Part shown: positions 18,797 through 28,418 of the stretch, in pieces
Position numbering within the stretch: the first letter of the stretch is position 1
Layout of the letters: each line of letters starts with the position of its first letter
Assembly: GCA_015056565.1 (NCBI GenBank)
Contig: SVGB01000004.1
Location: 118,078-182,077, forward strand
Direction of reading: 5' to 3'
Source: Butyrivibrio sp.
Lineage (GTDB): Bacteria; Bacillota; Clostridia; Lachnospirales; Lachnospiraceae
Length of the DNA: 64,000 bases
Notes under the pieces: model-generated
What the model was told of the DNA's origin: nothing
Database searches by the model: none
The model's input: only the letters and a program-made list of their open reading frames with translations
Position numbers and translations under genes: made by a program

Positions 18797-20377
18797 ATGG
18801 CTAATTGGAACAATCTCGACACACTCAAATCTTTTCAGAACCTTTTCAATATCTCTAATGTTGATATTGCGGAAGAGATGGCTGGAACAAGTGGCGCCGA
18901 CAGAGTTAAGAAGTACTCAGTATCTATGGCAGCAGGTCTTTCTTACAACTATGCTGCAAAAGAAGTTAACGATGAGATTCTTGATGCACTTAAGAGTCTT
19001 GCAGCAGAGGCTGAGCTTTCAGAGAAGTTTGAAGCTCTTTACAATGGCGAAGTTATAAACACAGGAGAGAAGCGTCTTGTACTTCACCAGCTCACAAGAG
19101 GTCAGCTTGGCGATAAGGTCATGGCTGATGGAGTTGACAAGAGAGAGTTCTATTTAAATGAACAGAAGAGAATTGCTGAGTTTGCAAACAAGGTTCACTC
19201 TGGCGAGATCACAAATGCAAAGGGTGAGAAGTTTACAACAGTAGTTCAGATCGGTATCGGTGGATCAGATCTTGGTCCTAGAGCTATGTATCTTGCTCTT
19301 GAGAACTGGGCTAAAAAGAACGGATGCTTTAAGATGGATGCAAAGTTCATCAGTAACGTAGATCCTGATGATGCATCTGCAGTTCTTAATTCTATCGATG
19401 TTGCTCACTCAATATTCATTCTTGTTTCTAAGTCAGGTACAACACTTGAGACTCTTACAAATGAGTCCTTCGTAATAGATGCATTAAAGAAGCAGGGTCT
19501 TGATGCTGGTAAGCACATGATCGCTGTAACATCACAGACATCACCTCTTGCTAAGAGCGACAACTACCTTGAGGCTTTCTTTATGGATGACTATATTGGT
19601 GGACGTTACTCATCAACATCAGGAGTTGGTGGAGCAGTTCTTTCACTTGCTTTTGGTCCTGAGATTTTTGCAAGATTCCTTGATGGCGCTGCAGCTGAGG
19701 ACAAGCTTGCAACAGAAAAAGACCTTCTTAAGAACCCCGCTATGCTTGATGCCCTCATCGGCGTTTATGAGAGAAACGTACTTGGATATGACAGCACTGC
19801 TGTTCTTCCATATTCTCAGGCGCTTAGCCGATTCCCTGCTCACCTTCAGCAGCTTGATATGGAGTCCAATGGTAAGAGTGTAAACAGATTTGGCGAGCCA
19901 ATCGACTATGTGACAGGACCTATCATCTTTGGTGAGCCTGGTACAAACGGACAGCACTCATTCTACCAGCTCCTTCATCAGGGAACAGACATCATTCCTC
20001 TTCAGTTCATCGGCTTTAAGAACAGCCAGCTCAGGAACGATGTAGATATCCAGGGCAGCACCAGCCAGCAGAAGCTCTGTGCTAACGTAGCAGCTCAGAT
20101 TGTAGCATTTGCCTGCGGTAAGGAAGATGACAACCTCAACAAGAACTTTGAGGGTGGACGTCCTTCAAGCATCATCATTGGCGATGAACTTACACCAGAA
20201 GCGCTTGGAGCACTTCTTTCACACTTCGAGAACAAGGTTATGTTCCAGGGCTTTGCATGGAATATCAACAGCTTTGACCAGGAAGGCGTTCAGCTTGGTA
20301 AGGTACTTGCCAAGAAGGTTCTTGCTCATGAGACAGACGGAGCACTTGCTGAGTACGCTAAGCTTCTTAATATCTGA
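18797..20377 (+). CDS. pgi: Glucose-6-phosphate isomerase
   Basis: 526-residue enzyme interconverting glucose-6-P and fructose-6-P. It shows IGIGGSDLGPRAMYLAL, VSKSGTTLETLTNE, GGRYSSTSGVGG and the active-site region GPIIFGEPGTNGQHSFYQLLHQG. It is longer than the ~450-residue form usual in Bacillus and nearer the long bacterial class. GGAGG lies 10 bases before the ATG. It is a single-gene unit with its own promoter, candidate cre and terminator. Confidence 0.97.
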   Translation: MANWNNLDTLKSFQNLFNISNVDIAEEMAGTSGADRVKKYSVSMAAGLSYNYAAKEVNDEILDALKSLAAEAELSEKFEALYNGEVINTGEKRLVLHQLTRGQLGDKVMADGVDKREFYLNEQKRIAEFANKVHSGEITNAKGEKFTTVVQIGIGGSDLGPRAMYLALENWAKKNGCFKMDAKFISNVDPDDASAVLNSIDVAHSIFILVSKSGTTLETLTNESFVIDALKKQGLDAGKHMIAVTSQTSPLAKSDNYLEAFFMDDYIGGRYSSTSGVGGAVLSLAFGPEIFARFLDGAAAEDKLATEKDLLKNPAMLDALIGVYERNVLGYDSTAVLPYSQALSRFPAHLQQLDMESNGKSVNRFGEPIDYVTGPIIFGEPGTNGQHSFYQLLHQGTDIIPLQFIGFKNSQLRNDVDIQGSTSQQKLCANVAAQIVAFACGKEDDNLNKNFEGGRPSSIIIGDELTPEALGALLSHFENKVMFQGFAWNINSFDQEGVQLGKVLAKKVLAHETDGALAEYAKLLNI

Positions 20378-20397
20378 TAATAGTTTAAATACTTTCA

Positions 20398-20432
20398 AAA
20401 GGCGTTACACTTTAGGTGTAGCGCCTTTATCT
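20398..20432 (+). terminator. pgi terminator
   Basis: Stem AAAGGCGTTACAC (20398-20410) / GTGTAGCGCCTTT (20416-20428) with one G-U pair and a TTTAG loop. Third copy of the shared hairpin type. Confidence 0.85.
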
Positions 20433-20496
20433 TTGTTAAAATATAGTAAAATTCTCTGAAAATATGATATACTTAGATAAGGTTTAGGGGGACATA

Positions 20497-22008
20497 ATGC
20501 GATTCCGTACAAAACTCTTGATAACGTCATTGGCAATCGTAGTCATTCCGCTAATTCTTTCATTTGGTACATACCTGGCGTTGGGGCGCTATCTTGTCCA
20601 CAAGCAGCAAGTGGGGCAATTCTCTACTGCGATTGATTATGGAATGGTATCCGACCCCGGTGGAACCTTTGCGGAGATGACTGATGATCTGGTAAAAGAA
20701 ATTGCCATCAATATGTTCATTGATCCGTATATTTTGGAGCGTGAAGAGTATTTGGAGGAACTGGATTCACAGATTGCCTCCAAGTATTCCTTTATCATTG
20801 TTAAAAAGGCAAATGATATATATTATGTTGCCAATAGGGATAGATCCAAGGCGGTTATTTCAGAACTTCCTGGCTATGGAAATGGCATAGAAGGTATATA
20901 TTACACGCCTTCGAGACATCTTGTAAGGCAGATAGATTTCACATTTTCTGATGGATCAAGGGGAAGTCTTTACTTTATCTCAAGCATCAGAACAGCACTT
21001 ACAACATCAATCCTGATCTACATGGCAGTTGCTGTTATCTTTATTCTGGCGATTACCAGCGTACTTCTTACAATGTGGATCGGTCGAAGTTTCTTTAGAC
21101 CAATAGATGAGCTCAATGTTGCCATGCAGCATATCAAGGATGGCAATTTTGACTATATACTTCCTACAGACGTCAAGGAGAAGGGCGAGATTGGAGCCAT
21201 GTACCGCAACTATGAGGACATGAGACTAAGGCTTAAGGAATCCGCCGAAGAAAAGATCGAAAGGGAAAAGCAGAACAAAGAGCTTATAAGTAACATCTCC
21301 CACGACCTTAAGACGCCTATCACTGCTATTAAGGGTTATTCCCAGGGCCTTATCGAAGGCGTTGCAGACAGTCCTGAAAAGCAGATGAAATACATTAAGA
21401 TCATTAACTCTAAAGCTAATGATATGAACAACCTGATCAATGAGCTGACGCTTTATTCCAGCATTGATAACAACAGGATTCCATATAATTTTGTTAAGCT
21501 GAATGTGGCAGATTACTTTGGAGACTGCATAGAGGAGATTGGTGCAGACCTCGACAGCAGAGGCATCAAACTCAACTATTCAAATCTCACTTCGCCAGAT
21601 ACCCAGATAGTTGCAGATCCTGAGCAGATAAAGAGGGTTATCAACAACGTGGTGAGCAATAGTGTCAAGTATCTCGGAAGGGATGATGGCACAGGAGAGA
21701 TAGATATTCGCATACTCGATGAAATTGATTCAGTAAGAGTAGAGCTTGAGGACAATGGACGAGGAATCGCACAGAAGGATATTCCAAATATCTTTGACAG
21801 ATTCTACAGAACAGACTCCTCCAGAAACTCTAAACAGGGTGGAAGCGGAATAGGTCTTTCCATTGTTAAAAAGATTATAGAAGATCATGGCGGATATATT
21901 TGGGCTACCAGCCATGAAGGTGAAGGAACCTGTATGCACTTCGTTCTTAGGAAATTCATCGATTATGCAGACGGTTCAGACACAGTTACGGTAGAACATG
22001 AAACATAA
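20497..22008 (+). CDS. Membrane sensor histidine kinase
   Basis: 503 residues. A membrane helix (about 8-30), an extracellular sensor region (31-165), a second helix (about 168-195) and a HAMP linker are followed by the HisKA box SNISHDLKTPITAIKGYSQG (phospho-His near residue 269). The HATPase_c domain follows, with NNVVSNSVKYL (N box), DNGRGI and GGSGIGLSIVKKIIEDHGG. It is paired with the response regulator 20 bp downstream. The signal sensed is unknown. Confidence 0.95.
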   Translation: MRFRTKLLITSLAIVVIPLILSFGTYLALGRYLVHKQQVGQFSTAIDYGMVSDPGGTFAEMTDDLVKEIAINMFIDPYILEREEYLEELDSQIASKYSFIIVKKANDIYYVANRDRSKAVISELPGYGNGIEGIYYTPSRHLVRQIDFTFSDGSRGSLYFISSIRTALTTSILIYMAVAVIFILAITSVLLTMWIGRSFFRPIDELNVAMQHIKDGNFDYILPTDVKEKGEIGAMYRNYEDMRLRLKESAEEKIEREKQNKELISNISHDLKTPITAIKGYSQGLIEGVADSPEKQMKYIKIINSKANDMNNLINELTLYSSIDNNRIPYNFVKLNVADYFGDCIEEIGADLDSRGIKLNYSNLTSPDTQIVADPEQIKRVINNVVSNSVKYLGRDDGTGEIDIRILDEIDSVRVELEDNGRGIAQKDIPNIFDRFYRTDSSRNSKQGGSGIGLSIVKKIIEDHGGYIWATSHEGEGTCMHFVLRKFIDYADGSDTVTVEHET

Positions 22009-22028
22009 TAGAAAGGCAGAGAGGGTGT

Positions 22029-22718
22029 ATGAGCAAAATACTTATTGTTGAGGATGAAGAGGCGATTGCTGACCTTGAGAAGGATTATCTCGAACTTAGC
22101 GGTTTTGACGTAACAATTGAGAATACTGGAGATGCAGGTCTTGCCACAGCGCTTGCTGAGGACTTTGACCTTATCATTCTGGACCTCATGCTTCCAGGAA
22201 TGGATGGATTTGAGGTATGTAAGCACGTCAGAGAAAAGAAGGATGTGCCGATCCTTATGGTATCAGCTAAAAAGGATGATATCGATAAGATAAGAGGTCT
22301 TGGTCTTGGTGCTGATGACTACATCACCAAGCCATTTAGCCCATCTGAGCTTGTAGCCAGAGTTAAGGCTCACATGGCAAGATACTCAAGACTTGTTGGA
22401 TCAGGTCATGAGAACAATGACTTTGTAGAGATCCGTGGTCTTAAGATCGATAAGACTGCAAGAAGAGTATACGTTGATGATCAGGAAAAGAGCTTCACAA
22501 CCAAGGAGTTCGATCTTCTTACTTTCCTTGCAGAGAATCCAAACCACGTATTTACCAAGGAAGAGCTCTTTAGAAAGATCTGGAACATGGATTCCATCGG
22601 TGATATCGCAACTGTAACAGTTCATATCAAGAAGATCCGTGAGAAGATCGAATATGATACCTCTAATCCACAGTACATTGAGACAATCTGGGGCGTAGGT
22701 TACAGATTTAAGGTTTGA
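22029..22718 (+). CDS. OmpR/PhoB-type response regulator
   Basis: 229 residues. The receiver domain has acidic EDEE near residue 8, phospho-acceptor Asp in LDLMLPGMDG (about residue 53), and Lys in ITKPFSP. The C-terminal winged helix has TTKEFDLLTFLAENPNHVFTKEEL and ends IETIWGVGYRFKV. Partner of the upstream kinase; targets unknown. Confidence 0.96.
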   Translation: MSKILIVEDEEAIADLEKDYLELSGFDVTIENTGDAGLATALAEDFDLIILDLMLPGMDGFEVCKHVREKKDVPILMVSAKKDDIDKIRGLGLGADDYITKPFSPSELVARVKAHMARYSRLVGSGHENNDFVEIRGLKIDKTARRVYVDDQEKSFTTKEFDLLTFLAENPNHVFTKEELFRKIWNMDSIGDIATVTVHIKKIREKIEYDTSNPQYIETIWGVGYRFKV

Positions 22719-22719
22719 T

Positions 22720-23499
22720 ATGCGTGATACTATAAGAGTTATCTATGAGGATCAGGATCTGCTGGTTTGTCACAAGGCTGCAGGAATGGCAACTGAAGGG
22801 GCAAGAGCAGGAAGACTTGACCTTATAAGCGCAGCAAGGAATTACCTTGCTCGCAAAAATAGAGAAGACGATAAAGGGCGGCAAAGAAATTTGCCGCCCT
22901 ATGTTGCTACTATAAACAGGCTGGATCAGGCGGTTGAGGGCGTTATTGTCCTTGCCAGGAACAAGAAGGCAGCTTCAGATCTTGCGCAGCAGATAAAAAA
23001 TAAAAGTGCAAAGAAGTACTATTATGCCCTGTGCATGGGGCAGTTCCCAGAAAAGAAAGGAAAACTACAGGATTTTGTCATAAGAAGAGAGGACACTGGT
23101 CTTGCCCAGGTTATAAGTGAAAGTGAGAAAGATTCTTTTTCAGATGGTGCTGTCACCTTGTCACCAGGAGAGAAGGTAAGGCTTATTGGCGGCGATGTAA
23201 AAAAAGCTGAACTTGAGTATGAGGTCGTAGCTGAAAACGAGAAAGAAACGCTACTTAGAGTGCATCTTCTTACAGGGCGCTTTCATCAGATCAGGGTTCA
23301 GCTGTCACACCTGGGTCATCCGATCCTTGGTGATAGCAAGTACGGGAACGCAGACAGCATGAGCCTTTCAAAAGAGCTTGGTATAGAAAATGTGTGCCTT
23401 GCAGCCTATAAGTATGGCATCAGGCATCCAGGCACCAGAAAAAATGTGGAGTTTGAGATTACACCAGACAATCAGGCAATAAGAGATATGCTGCCATGA
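22720..23499 (+). CDS. RluA-family RNA pseudouridine synthase
   Basis: 259 residues with no S4 domain. The catalytic motif reads INRLDQAVEGVIVLARN, whose Asp is the invariant nucleophile, while the usual HRLD-x-x-TSG is altered (N for H, V-E-G for T-S-G). The later motifs LLTGRFHQIRVQLSHLGHPILGDSKYG are canonical. The ATG starts 1 base after the response-regulator stop, so the genes are cotranscribed. The target RNA is unknown. A perfect GAAA-loop hairpin lies inside the gene (22875-22900). Confidence 0.92.
   Translation: MRDTIRVIYEDQDLLVCHKAAGMATEGARAGRLDLISAARNYLARKNREDDKGRQRNLPPYVATINRLDQAVEGVIVLARNKKAASDLAQQIKNKSAKKYYYALCMGQFPEKKGKLQDFVIRREDTGLAQVISESEKDSFSDGAVTLSPGEKVRLIGGDVKKAELEYEVVAENEKETLLRVHLLTGRFHQIRVQLSHLGHPILGDSKYGNADSMSLSKELGIENVCLAAYKYGIRHPGTRKNVEFEITPDNQAIRDMLP
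22875..22900. repeat. Perfect intragenic hairpin with GAAA loop
   Basis: AGGGCGGCAAA (22875-22885) / TTTGCCGCCCT (22890-22900), 11 bp with no mismatch, closing a GNRA-type tetraloop on the plus strand. There is no T run after it, so it is not a terminator. It lies in a variable, hydrophilic part of the protein (KGRQRNLPPY). Confidence 0.7.
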
Positions 23500-23511
23500 C
23501 AGGGAGATCAA

Positions 23512-24936
23512 ATGCTTTCTAAATACCTAAGATATGGTTATCTGATCACAATATGTACTATACTCCCGCTGTACATGACGCATGGGTACCATGAACTTGG
23601 GGAGAGCAAGGCTGTAGCTTACATTGTTATAAGCCTCATCTTTGCCCTTCTTTTTTTGATTATCCAGAATAGAAACTTCTTTAAGCCAGGGAAAATTCCT
23701 TCCCTGCTTTCTTATGCCCTTTTGGCATTTCTTTTTTCAAATGTATTAAGTTTCATCTATTCCATAGAAAAAAAGATCAGCTTCCTGGGGCTTTCAGGAT
23801 GGAGAAACGGGCTTTTGACTACTTTCCTTTGCCTGTTTTTCTTTTACGTGTTTTATGAAGAGGAGAGGTTAAGCGTCTATTTAATGGCGATGATCCTCAT
23901 AACACCCTTTGCCCAGAGTATCCTTGTTATCCTGAACAGATTTGATGTTTATCCTTTTGAAATATATGGTAAAAACTCAGCTTTTGTGGCAACAATAGGC
24001 AATATCAACTGGCTTGTTTGCTATATGTCAGTGTTTGCGCCACTTGGCATTGGCCTTTGCTACACCAGAAAGCTCTTTTCAAAAGAGTTTTTTATTCTTT
24101 CCGGATATGTATTTATACTTCTGACGGCGTTTATGCTTCAGGGAAGTGACAGCGCTGCCCTGGTGGTGTCTTCGTCCTTTGTTGTTTTACTGTTCTTTGC
24201 CATAAGCTCAAGAGAAGGCTTCAGGAAGTACCTGGCGATGCTGTTTATCCTGGGGCTTTCCATGGAAATCGCCATGGTCATCTACTCAGCCTTTAGGGAG
24301 AGGTATGTTTACGAGGATAATCTTCTTCTTTCTGTGTGCAGGCTCCATACAGGACTTGTTCTTATGGCTTTTGTCTTTTTTATGATCTGCTTATCAAGGC
24401 TCTTTGAGCTTTTGGGATTTCATTTTATGGAAAAGACATATCGCTATATCGCAGGGTTTATCGTTGCCATAATCCTTCTGACAGGAGCAGTCTATGTATT
24501 TAAGAATTTTGACCTGTCCATGGGAAACGGAAGGGGCCTTATCTACAGCATGTCCCTTGATATGTTTGGGAGGATGGAGCCGCTTAGAAGGCTTGTTGGT
24601 ACTGGACAGGACTGCTTTTGCTCCTATGCATATTCTGATATAGAGACTGCAGATTCGCTCCTAAATATCTTTGGAGGCAACATTCTTACAAATGCCCATT
24701 GCGCCCCGCTTACAATTCTCATTGAGAGAGGATTTTTGGGCCTTACAACCTACGTTTTACTGATTGCTGTATTTATAAAAGAGATCTTTGCAAAAAGAAA
24801 TAAGCACGCAGGTGTTGTTTGCGCGCTTATCTTAGCATCATATTTAATTAATAGTTTTGTCTCTTTTGAGCTGGTGATCTCGATGCCATACCTGTTTGTG
24901 GCACTGGCTATTGGTCTGTCGTACAAAGAGACTTAA
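23512..24936 (+). CDS. O-antigen ligase/polymerase-like membrane protein
   Basis: 474 residues with about 11-12 membrane helices and one larger extracytoplasmic loop near 330-395, the layout of the Wzy/WaaL (Wzy_C) family. The loop carries GNGRGLIYSMSLDMF and the region LVGTGQDCFCSYAY, a common pattern in this family. In Gram-positive bacteria such proteins polymerise or attach surface polysaccharides. It lies 12 bp after the pseudouridine synthase. There are no glycosyltransferases nearby, so the substrate cannot be inferred. Confidence 0.8.
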   Translation: MLSKYLRYGYLITICTILPLYMTHGYHELGESKAVAYIVISLIFALLFLIIQNRNFFKPGKIPSLLSYALLAFLFSNVLSFIYSIEKKISFLGLSGWRNGLLTTFLCLFFFYVFYEEERLSVYLMAMILITPFAQSILVILNRFDVYPFEIYGKNSAFVATIGNINWLVCYMSVFAPLGIGLCYTRKLFSKEFFILSGYVFILLTAFMLQGSDSAALVVSSSFVVLLFFAISSREGFRKYLAMLFILGLSMEIAMVIYSAFRERYVYEDNLLLSVCRLHTGLVLMAFVFFMICLSRLFELLGFHFMEKTYRYIAGFIVAIILLTGAVYVFKNFDLSMGNGRGLIYSMSLDMFGRMEPLRRLVGTGQDCFCSYAYSDIETADSLLNIFGGNILTNAHCAPLTILIERGFLGLTTYVLLIAVFIKEIFAKRNKHAGVVCALILASYLINSFVSFELVISMPYLFVALAIGLSYKET

Positions 24937-25418
24937 TTAAAATCTGGAACAGGGATGGACTCGTCCAGCTCATGGAAGAAGGTTCTGGTCCTTACAAGAC
25001 CAGCCTTGGCATCCTTGTACTCATACAAAAAGCGTTCGCTTATGTTTTCTTCCCCATACATCTGAACACGGCCTGCGTAGGCATTGAGCACGGAAACGTA
25101 GTGCTTGTCCTGGTTGAACACGTTGAAGATCTCATCTTTTCTTCTTCTTGGATGTTTGCCTGCGAACTTTCTGATGTCCAGCTGAAGATCAACAGCCAGG
25201 GCTCTCTCTCTTTTTCGCACGTTGTGAAGAAGTTCTGAATACTGATCTTCATCGATCTTCTCAAACATGTCGGTGAACTCCAGGCAGCAGGCATTGTCCG
25301 GCAGGCGAAGCCTTACCCTGTCCTGTCCATAGATGTCCTCGATTTCCGCTACAACTGCTGGATCCAGGGGCTTGCCACTGTAATCCAAAATGATAACCTT
25401 GTCCCCAATTTTGTACAT
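24933..25418 (-). CDS. Unknown cytosolic protein, 161 residues
   Basis: Not recognised. The N-terminal ~50 residues (YKIGDKVIILDYSGKPLDP...VRLRLPDNACCLEF) look like a small SH3-like beta barrel. The rest is charged and helical, with KHPRRRKDEIFNV in the middle. There is no signal peptide or membrane helix. Start chosen at ATG 25418 with AGGAGG 5 bases upstream; a GTG two codons earlier overlaps that ribosome site. Its 3' end overlaps the convergent polymerase gene by 4 bases and no terminator separates them. Confidence 0.7.
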   Translation of the reverse strand: MYKIGDKVIILDYSGKPLDPAVVAEIEDIYGQDRVRLRLPDNACCLEFTDMFEKIDEDQYSELLHNVRKRERALAVDLQLDIRKFAGKHPRRRKDEIFNVFNQDKHYVSVLNAYAGRVQMYGEENISERFLYEYKDAKAGLVRTRTFFHELDESIPVPDFN

Positions 25419-25569
25419 AAACACCTCCTGAAATGGATGTTTCTACTACTTATATCATACCATATATCGTTATATTTTTTCTTAATAGTTGTTTTAAGTT
25501 ATTTTTAGGTAACACCTTTAGAATGACCTCATAAGATAAAACAACAGGCCACGATAAAGGAGAAAACAA

Positions 25570-26343
25570 ATGGCAGGATTTAAGGATGTGTTTCAGAGAA
25601 TAGAAGTGAAATATCTGCTATCCGATAGGCAGTACACGGAGCTGCTTAAGAGGCTGGAAAATATGGCAGCCATCGACAGCTACGGAAAGACGTCTATCTT
25701 AAACATATATTTTGACACACCGGATTTTAAACTGATCGAAAGATCCCTTGAAAAGCCGGTATACAAGGAAAAGCTGCGGCTTCGTACCTATGGCGTAGCT
25801 TCTGACGACACAAACGCCTTTATTGAGATAAAGAAAAAATACAAGGGCGTTGTCTATAAAAGAAGGATCAACATGCCATATAAAGATGCCATGGATTATC
25901 TCACCAGGGATAAAGAGCTAAAGGAAAGATCCCAGATATCTGATGAGATTGATTATTTCAAGCACTTTTACAAAGGCCTTAGGCCAGCAATGGCAATTTC
26001 CTACGACCGCATCGCAATGGCGGGCATCGAAGATCCTGACCTTAGGATCACCTTTGATGAGAACATCAGATGGAGGACTGAGAATTTAAGCCTCACTGAA
26101 GGGAATGTGGGAAAAGACATCCTGCTTCCAGGTCAGCATCTCATGGAGCTTAAGATTGCAGGAGCCATGTCCATGGAGCTTGCAAGGATCCTGGATGAAC
26201 TGGAGATCAGAAAGACTTCTTTTTCAAAATATGGAAGAGGCTACATGGAATACATGTATGGTCAGACAAATGAAATGGCAATGAATGGAACAACACCTGA
26301 AGAAATGGGAAACAATATCGTGTCCTTTCGCAAGGCAGTTTAA
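25570..26343 (+). CDS. VTC-domain polyphosphate polymerase-like protein
   Basis: 257 residues forming a single VTC/CYTH-type tunnel fold. Basic pairs such as EVKYLL at the start, KLRLRTYG, EIKKKYKGVVYKRR and the late ELKIAGAMS match the polyphosphate polymerase core of yeast Vtc4. Bacterial members are nearly always next to a DUF4956 membrane protein, as here (24 bp downstream). The expected role is making or handling polyphosphate at the membrane; biochemical activity in this group is by homology. Confidence 0.88.
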   Translation: MAGFKDVFQRIEVKYLLSDRQYTELLKRLENMAAIDSYGKTSILNIYFDTPDFKLIERSLEKPVYKEKLRLRTYGVASDDTNAFIEIKKKYKGVVYKRRINMPYKDAMDYLTRDKELKERSQISDEIDYFKHFYKGLRPAMAISYDRIAMAGIEDPDLRITFDENIRWRTENLSLTEGNVGKDILLPGQHLMELKIAGAMSMELARILDELEIRKTSFSKYGRGYMEYMYGQTNEMAMNGTTPEEMGNNIVSFRKAV

Positions 26344-26367
26344 GGAAAATAAAGGAGATTATAAAAA

Positions 26368-27060
26368 ATGGTTACTTCAACAGATTTAATTTTTGGATCG
26401 ATCATGTCAAATGGCACGATCACAGGGACAGCTTTTTTACTTGCTACACTTTGCTCTATCGTAATAGGCGTATTTATTGCTTTCATGTACACAATAAAAA
26501 ACAGCTATTCTAAGAGCTACATCATCACACTGGCACTCCTTCCGGCAATCGTTCAGGTTGTGATCATGCTGGTAAATGGCAATATCGGCGCAGGAGTTGC
26601 AGTTGCAGGCGCATTTTCACTTGTAAGATTCAGATCAGCACCTGGTTCAGGAAAAGAGATCACAAGCATCTTCCTTGCTATGGCAGTGGGACTTGCCACA
26701 GGAATGGGCTACATTGGAATAGCAGCTCTTTTCGCAGTGATCATCACACTGGCAAATCTGATCCTTTCAAATGTAAGCTTTGGAAATGGTGCTAACGAAG
26801 AAAAGACCCTCAAGATAACAGTTCCTGAAGGCCTTGATTTTGAAGGAATATTTGATGATATTTTTGAAAGATACACAACAAAAGCAGATCTTGTAGAAGT
26901 AAAGACATCAGGTATGGGAAGCCTTTACAAGCTCAACTATTCTGTAGTTCTTAGAAGCAAGGCATCCACAAAGGGCATGATCGACGAGATGAGACAAAGA
27001 AATGGAAACCTCGAGATCAGCTGTTCAAGACCTGTAGCAGTAAAATCAGAGGAGCTTTAA
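26368..27060 (+). CDS. DUF4956 membrane protein
   Basis: 230 residues. Four membrane helices in the first ~135 residues surround the hallmark GAFSLVRFRSAPGSGKEITSIFLAMAVGLATGMGY; the C-terminal ~90 residues form a soluble domain. The family is the usual partner of VTC-type polymerases and could be the channel or anchor for polyphosphate. No CotH-like gene, often third in such loci, follows. Confidence 0.9.
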   Translation: MVTSTDLIFGSIMSNGTITGTAFLLATLCSIVIGVFIAFMYTIKNSYSKSYIITLALLPAIVQVVIMLVNGNIGAGVAVAGAFSLVRFRSAPGSGKEITSIFLAMAVGLATGMGYIGIAALFAVIITLANLILSNVSFGNGANEEKTLKITVPEGLDFEGIFDDIFERYTTKADLVEVKTSGMGSLYKLNYSVVLRSKASTKGMIDEMRQRNGNLEISCSRPVAVKSEEL

Positions 27061-27063
27061 TAC

Positions 27064-28404
27064 TTACTTTGCAGATATTTTCTGAATGCTCTTTGGAAGG
27101 ACCTTGGGGAGAGTCACTACAAACCTGATTATATGGTCACCATCTCTTAGAGCTTCAATATCTCCGCCGTGGGACTGGGCAATGGCGCGGGCTACTGATA
27201 GTCCGATGCCGTAGCCTCCGGTTTCACGGCTTCTTGATGAATCAGCTCTGTAGAAGCGGTCGAATAGCCGGTCCAGATTCCCCTCTGGAATACAGTCACA
27301 GGTGTTGGATACTTCCAATACGATCGCTTTATCCTTTGAAAGGATCACATGGATGCTGCCATTTTCTGATGAATACTTCATGGCATTATCTAAAAGCAGA
27401 GAAGACAGTTGAACGATAGAGTTCTTATCTCCAGTTATGTGAATCCCATCTTCAATATCCACTTTATATTTTTTGTTTTTTGACTCTGCGATGGCTTCGA
27501 AGGACTCTGATGTCTCTTTTACCGCAGCACTCATATCAAAATCGGAATAAACAACATGCATGCGCTCCTCATCCATGCGGGAGAGGGTAAGCATGTTCTT
27601 TACAAGAGAATTCATCCTCTTTATCTGGTTCTTTATACTGCCGGTCCACTCGCTCTTTCCAGACTCCAGCTCAAGGACGTCCACGTTTGCAGAGATAACA
27701 GCAAGAGGAGTTTTTAGCTCATGTCCTGCATCAGTGATAAAGCGCTTTTGCTTTTCAAGGGACTCAACCACAGGAGCAACAGCCTGACCTGAGAAAAGAA
27801 ATACAAGAATGAACATGGCTATCAGGGCAAAGGCGCCAATTAGAAGCGACTGTCCGAGCAGTTTATAGGCGCTTATCATCTGGGAGCTTAGATCTGTAAA
27901 GACTATGATCTTAGTTGAGTCATCGAGAGTCTTGCTCTTATATCTGTAGGAGTGATAAAAGCCCCGCTCTTTTCCTGATGCATAGACTGCCTGTGCATAT
28001 TCAGAGGCATTTTCCTCTGTGATAAAAGCCACATGCCTCGTGTCTGTTTCTGTCACATTTCCGGAAGAGTCAAAGGTCACAAAGAAGTACCTGGCCATAT
28101 ATGGCATCTCAGCTGACCTTGCGTTGTTAAGACGCCCAAGGGCAAAGGGATCTCCAGGGTTGTGGAAAGGGTCTTTTTCAGGGGTAAAAGGCTCTTCTGA
28201 AGCATTTTCCTGCTGGCGGAATTCCTCTTTTAACATGCCAGGGAAATATCCATTGTTGTCACAGAGAATGTTTAAAAGATTATCTGCATCATTGACCATC
28301 TGGAAAAGATTAACGAGATTGATAACTGCGATCATAATCACCAGTATAAGAAGGAGCGATAATGTGGCAGTTATTACGAACTTTTTTCTTAGTTTTTTGA
28401 CCAT
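27064..28404 (-). CDS. Membrane sensor histidine kinase
   Basis: 446 residues. Membrane helices at about 10-34 and 180-205 bracket an extracellular sensor. The HisKA box reads FITDAGHELKTPLAVISANVD (His near residue 229), followed by an ATPase domain with LLLDNAMKY and GGYGIGLSVARAIAQSHGG. It follows the response regulator on the minus strand (14 bp gap). The stop lies 4 bp from the convergent DUF4956 stop. Signal unknown. Confidence 0.94.
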   Translation of the reverse strand: MVKKLRKKFVITATLSLLLILVIMIAVINLVNLFQMVNDADNLLNILCDNNGYFPGMLKEEFRQQENASEEPFTPEKDPFHNPGDPFALGRLNNARSAEMPYMARYFFVTFDSSGNVTETDTRHVAFITEENASEYAQAVYASGKERGFYHSYRYKSKTLDDSTKIIVFTDLSSQMISAYKLLGQSLLIGAFALIAMFILVFLFSGQAVAPVVESLEKQKRFITDAGHELKTPLAVISANVDVLELESGKSEWTGSIKNQIKRMNSLVKNMLTLSRMDEERMHVVYSDFDMSAAVKETSESFEAIAESKNKKYKVDIEDGIHITGDKNSIVQLSSLLLDNAMKYSSENGSIHVILSKDKAIVLEVSNTCDCIPEGNLDRLFDRFYRADSSRSRETGGYGIGLSVARAIAQSHGGDIEALRDGDHIIRFVVTLPKVLPKSIQKISAK

Positions 28405-28418
28405 TTATGGTACCTCTT

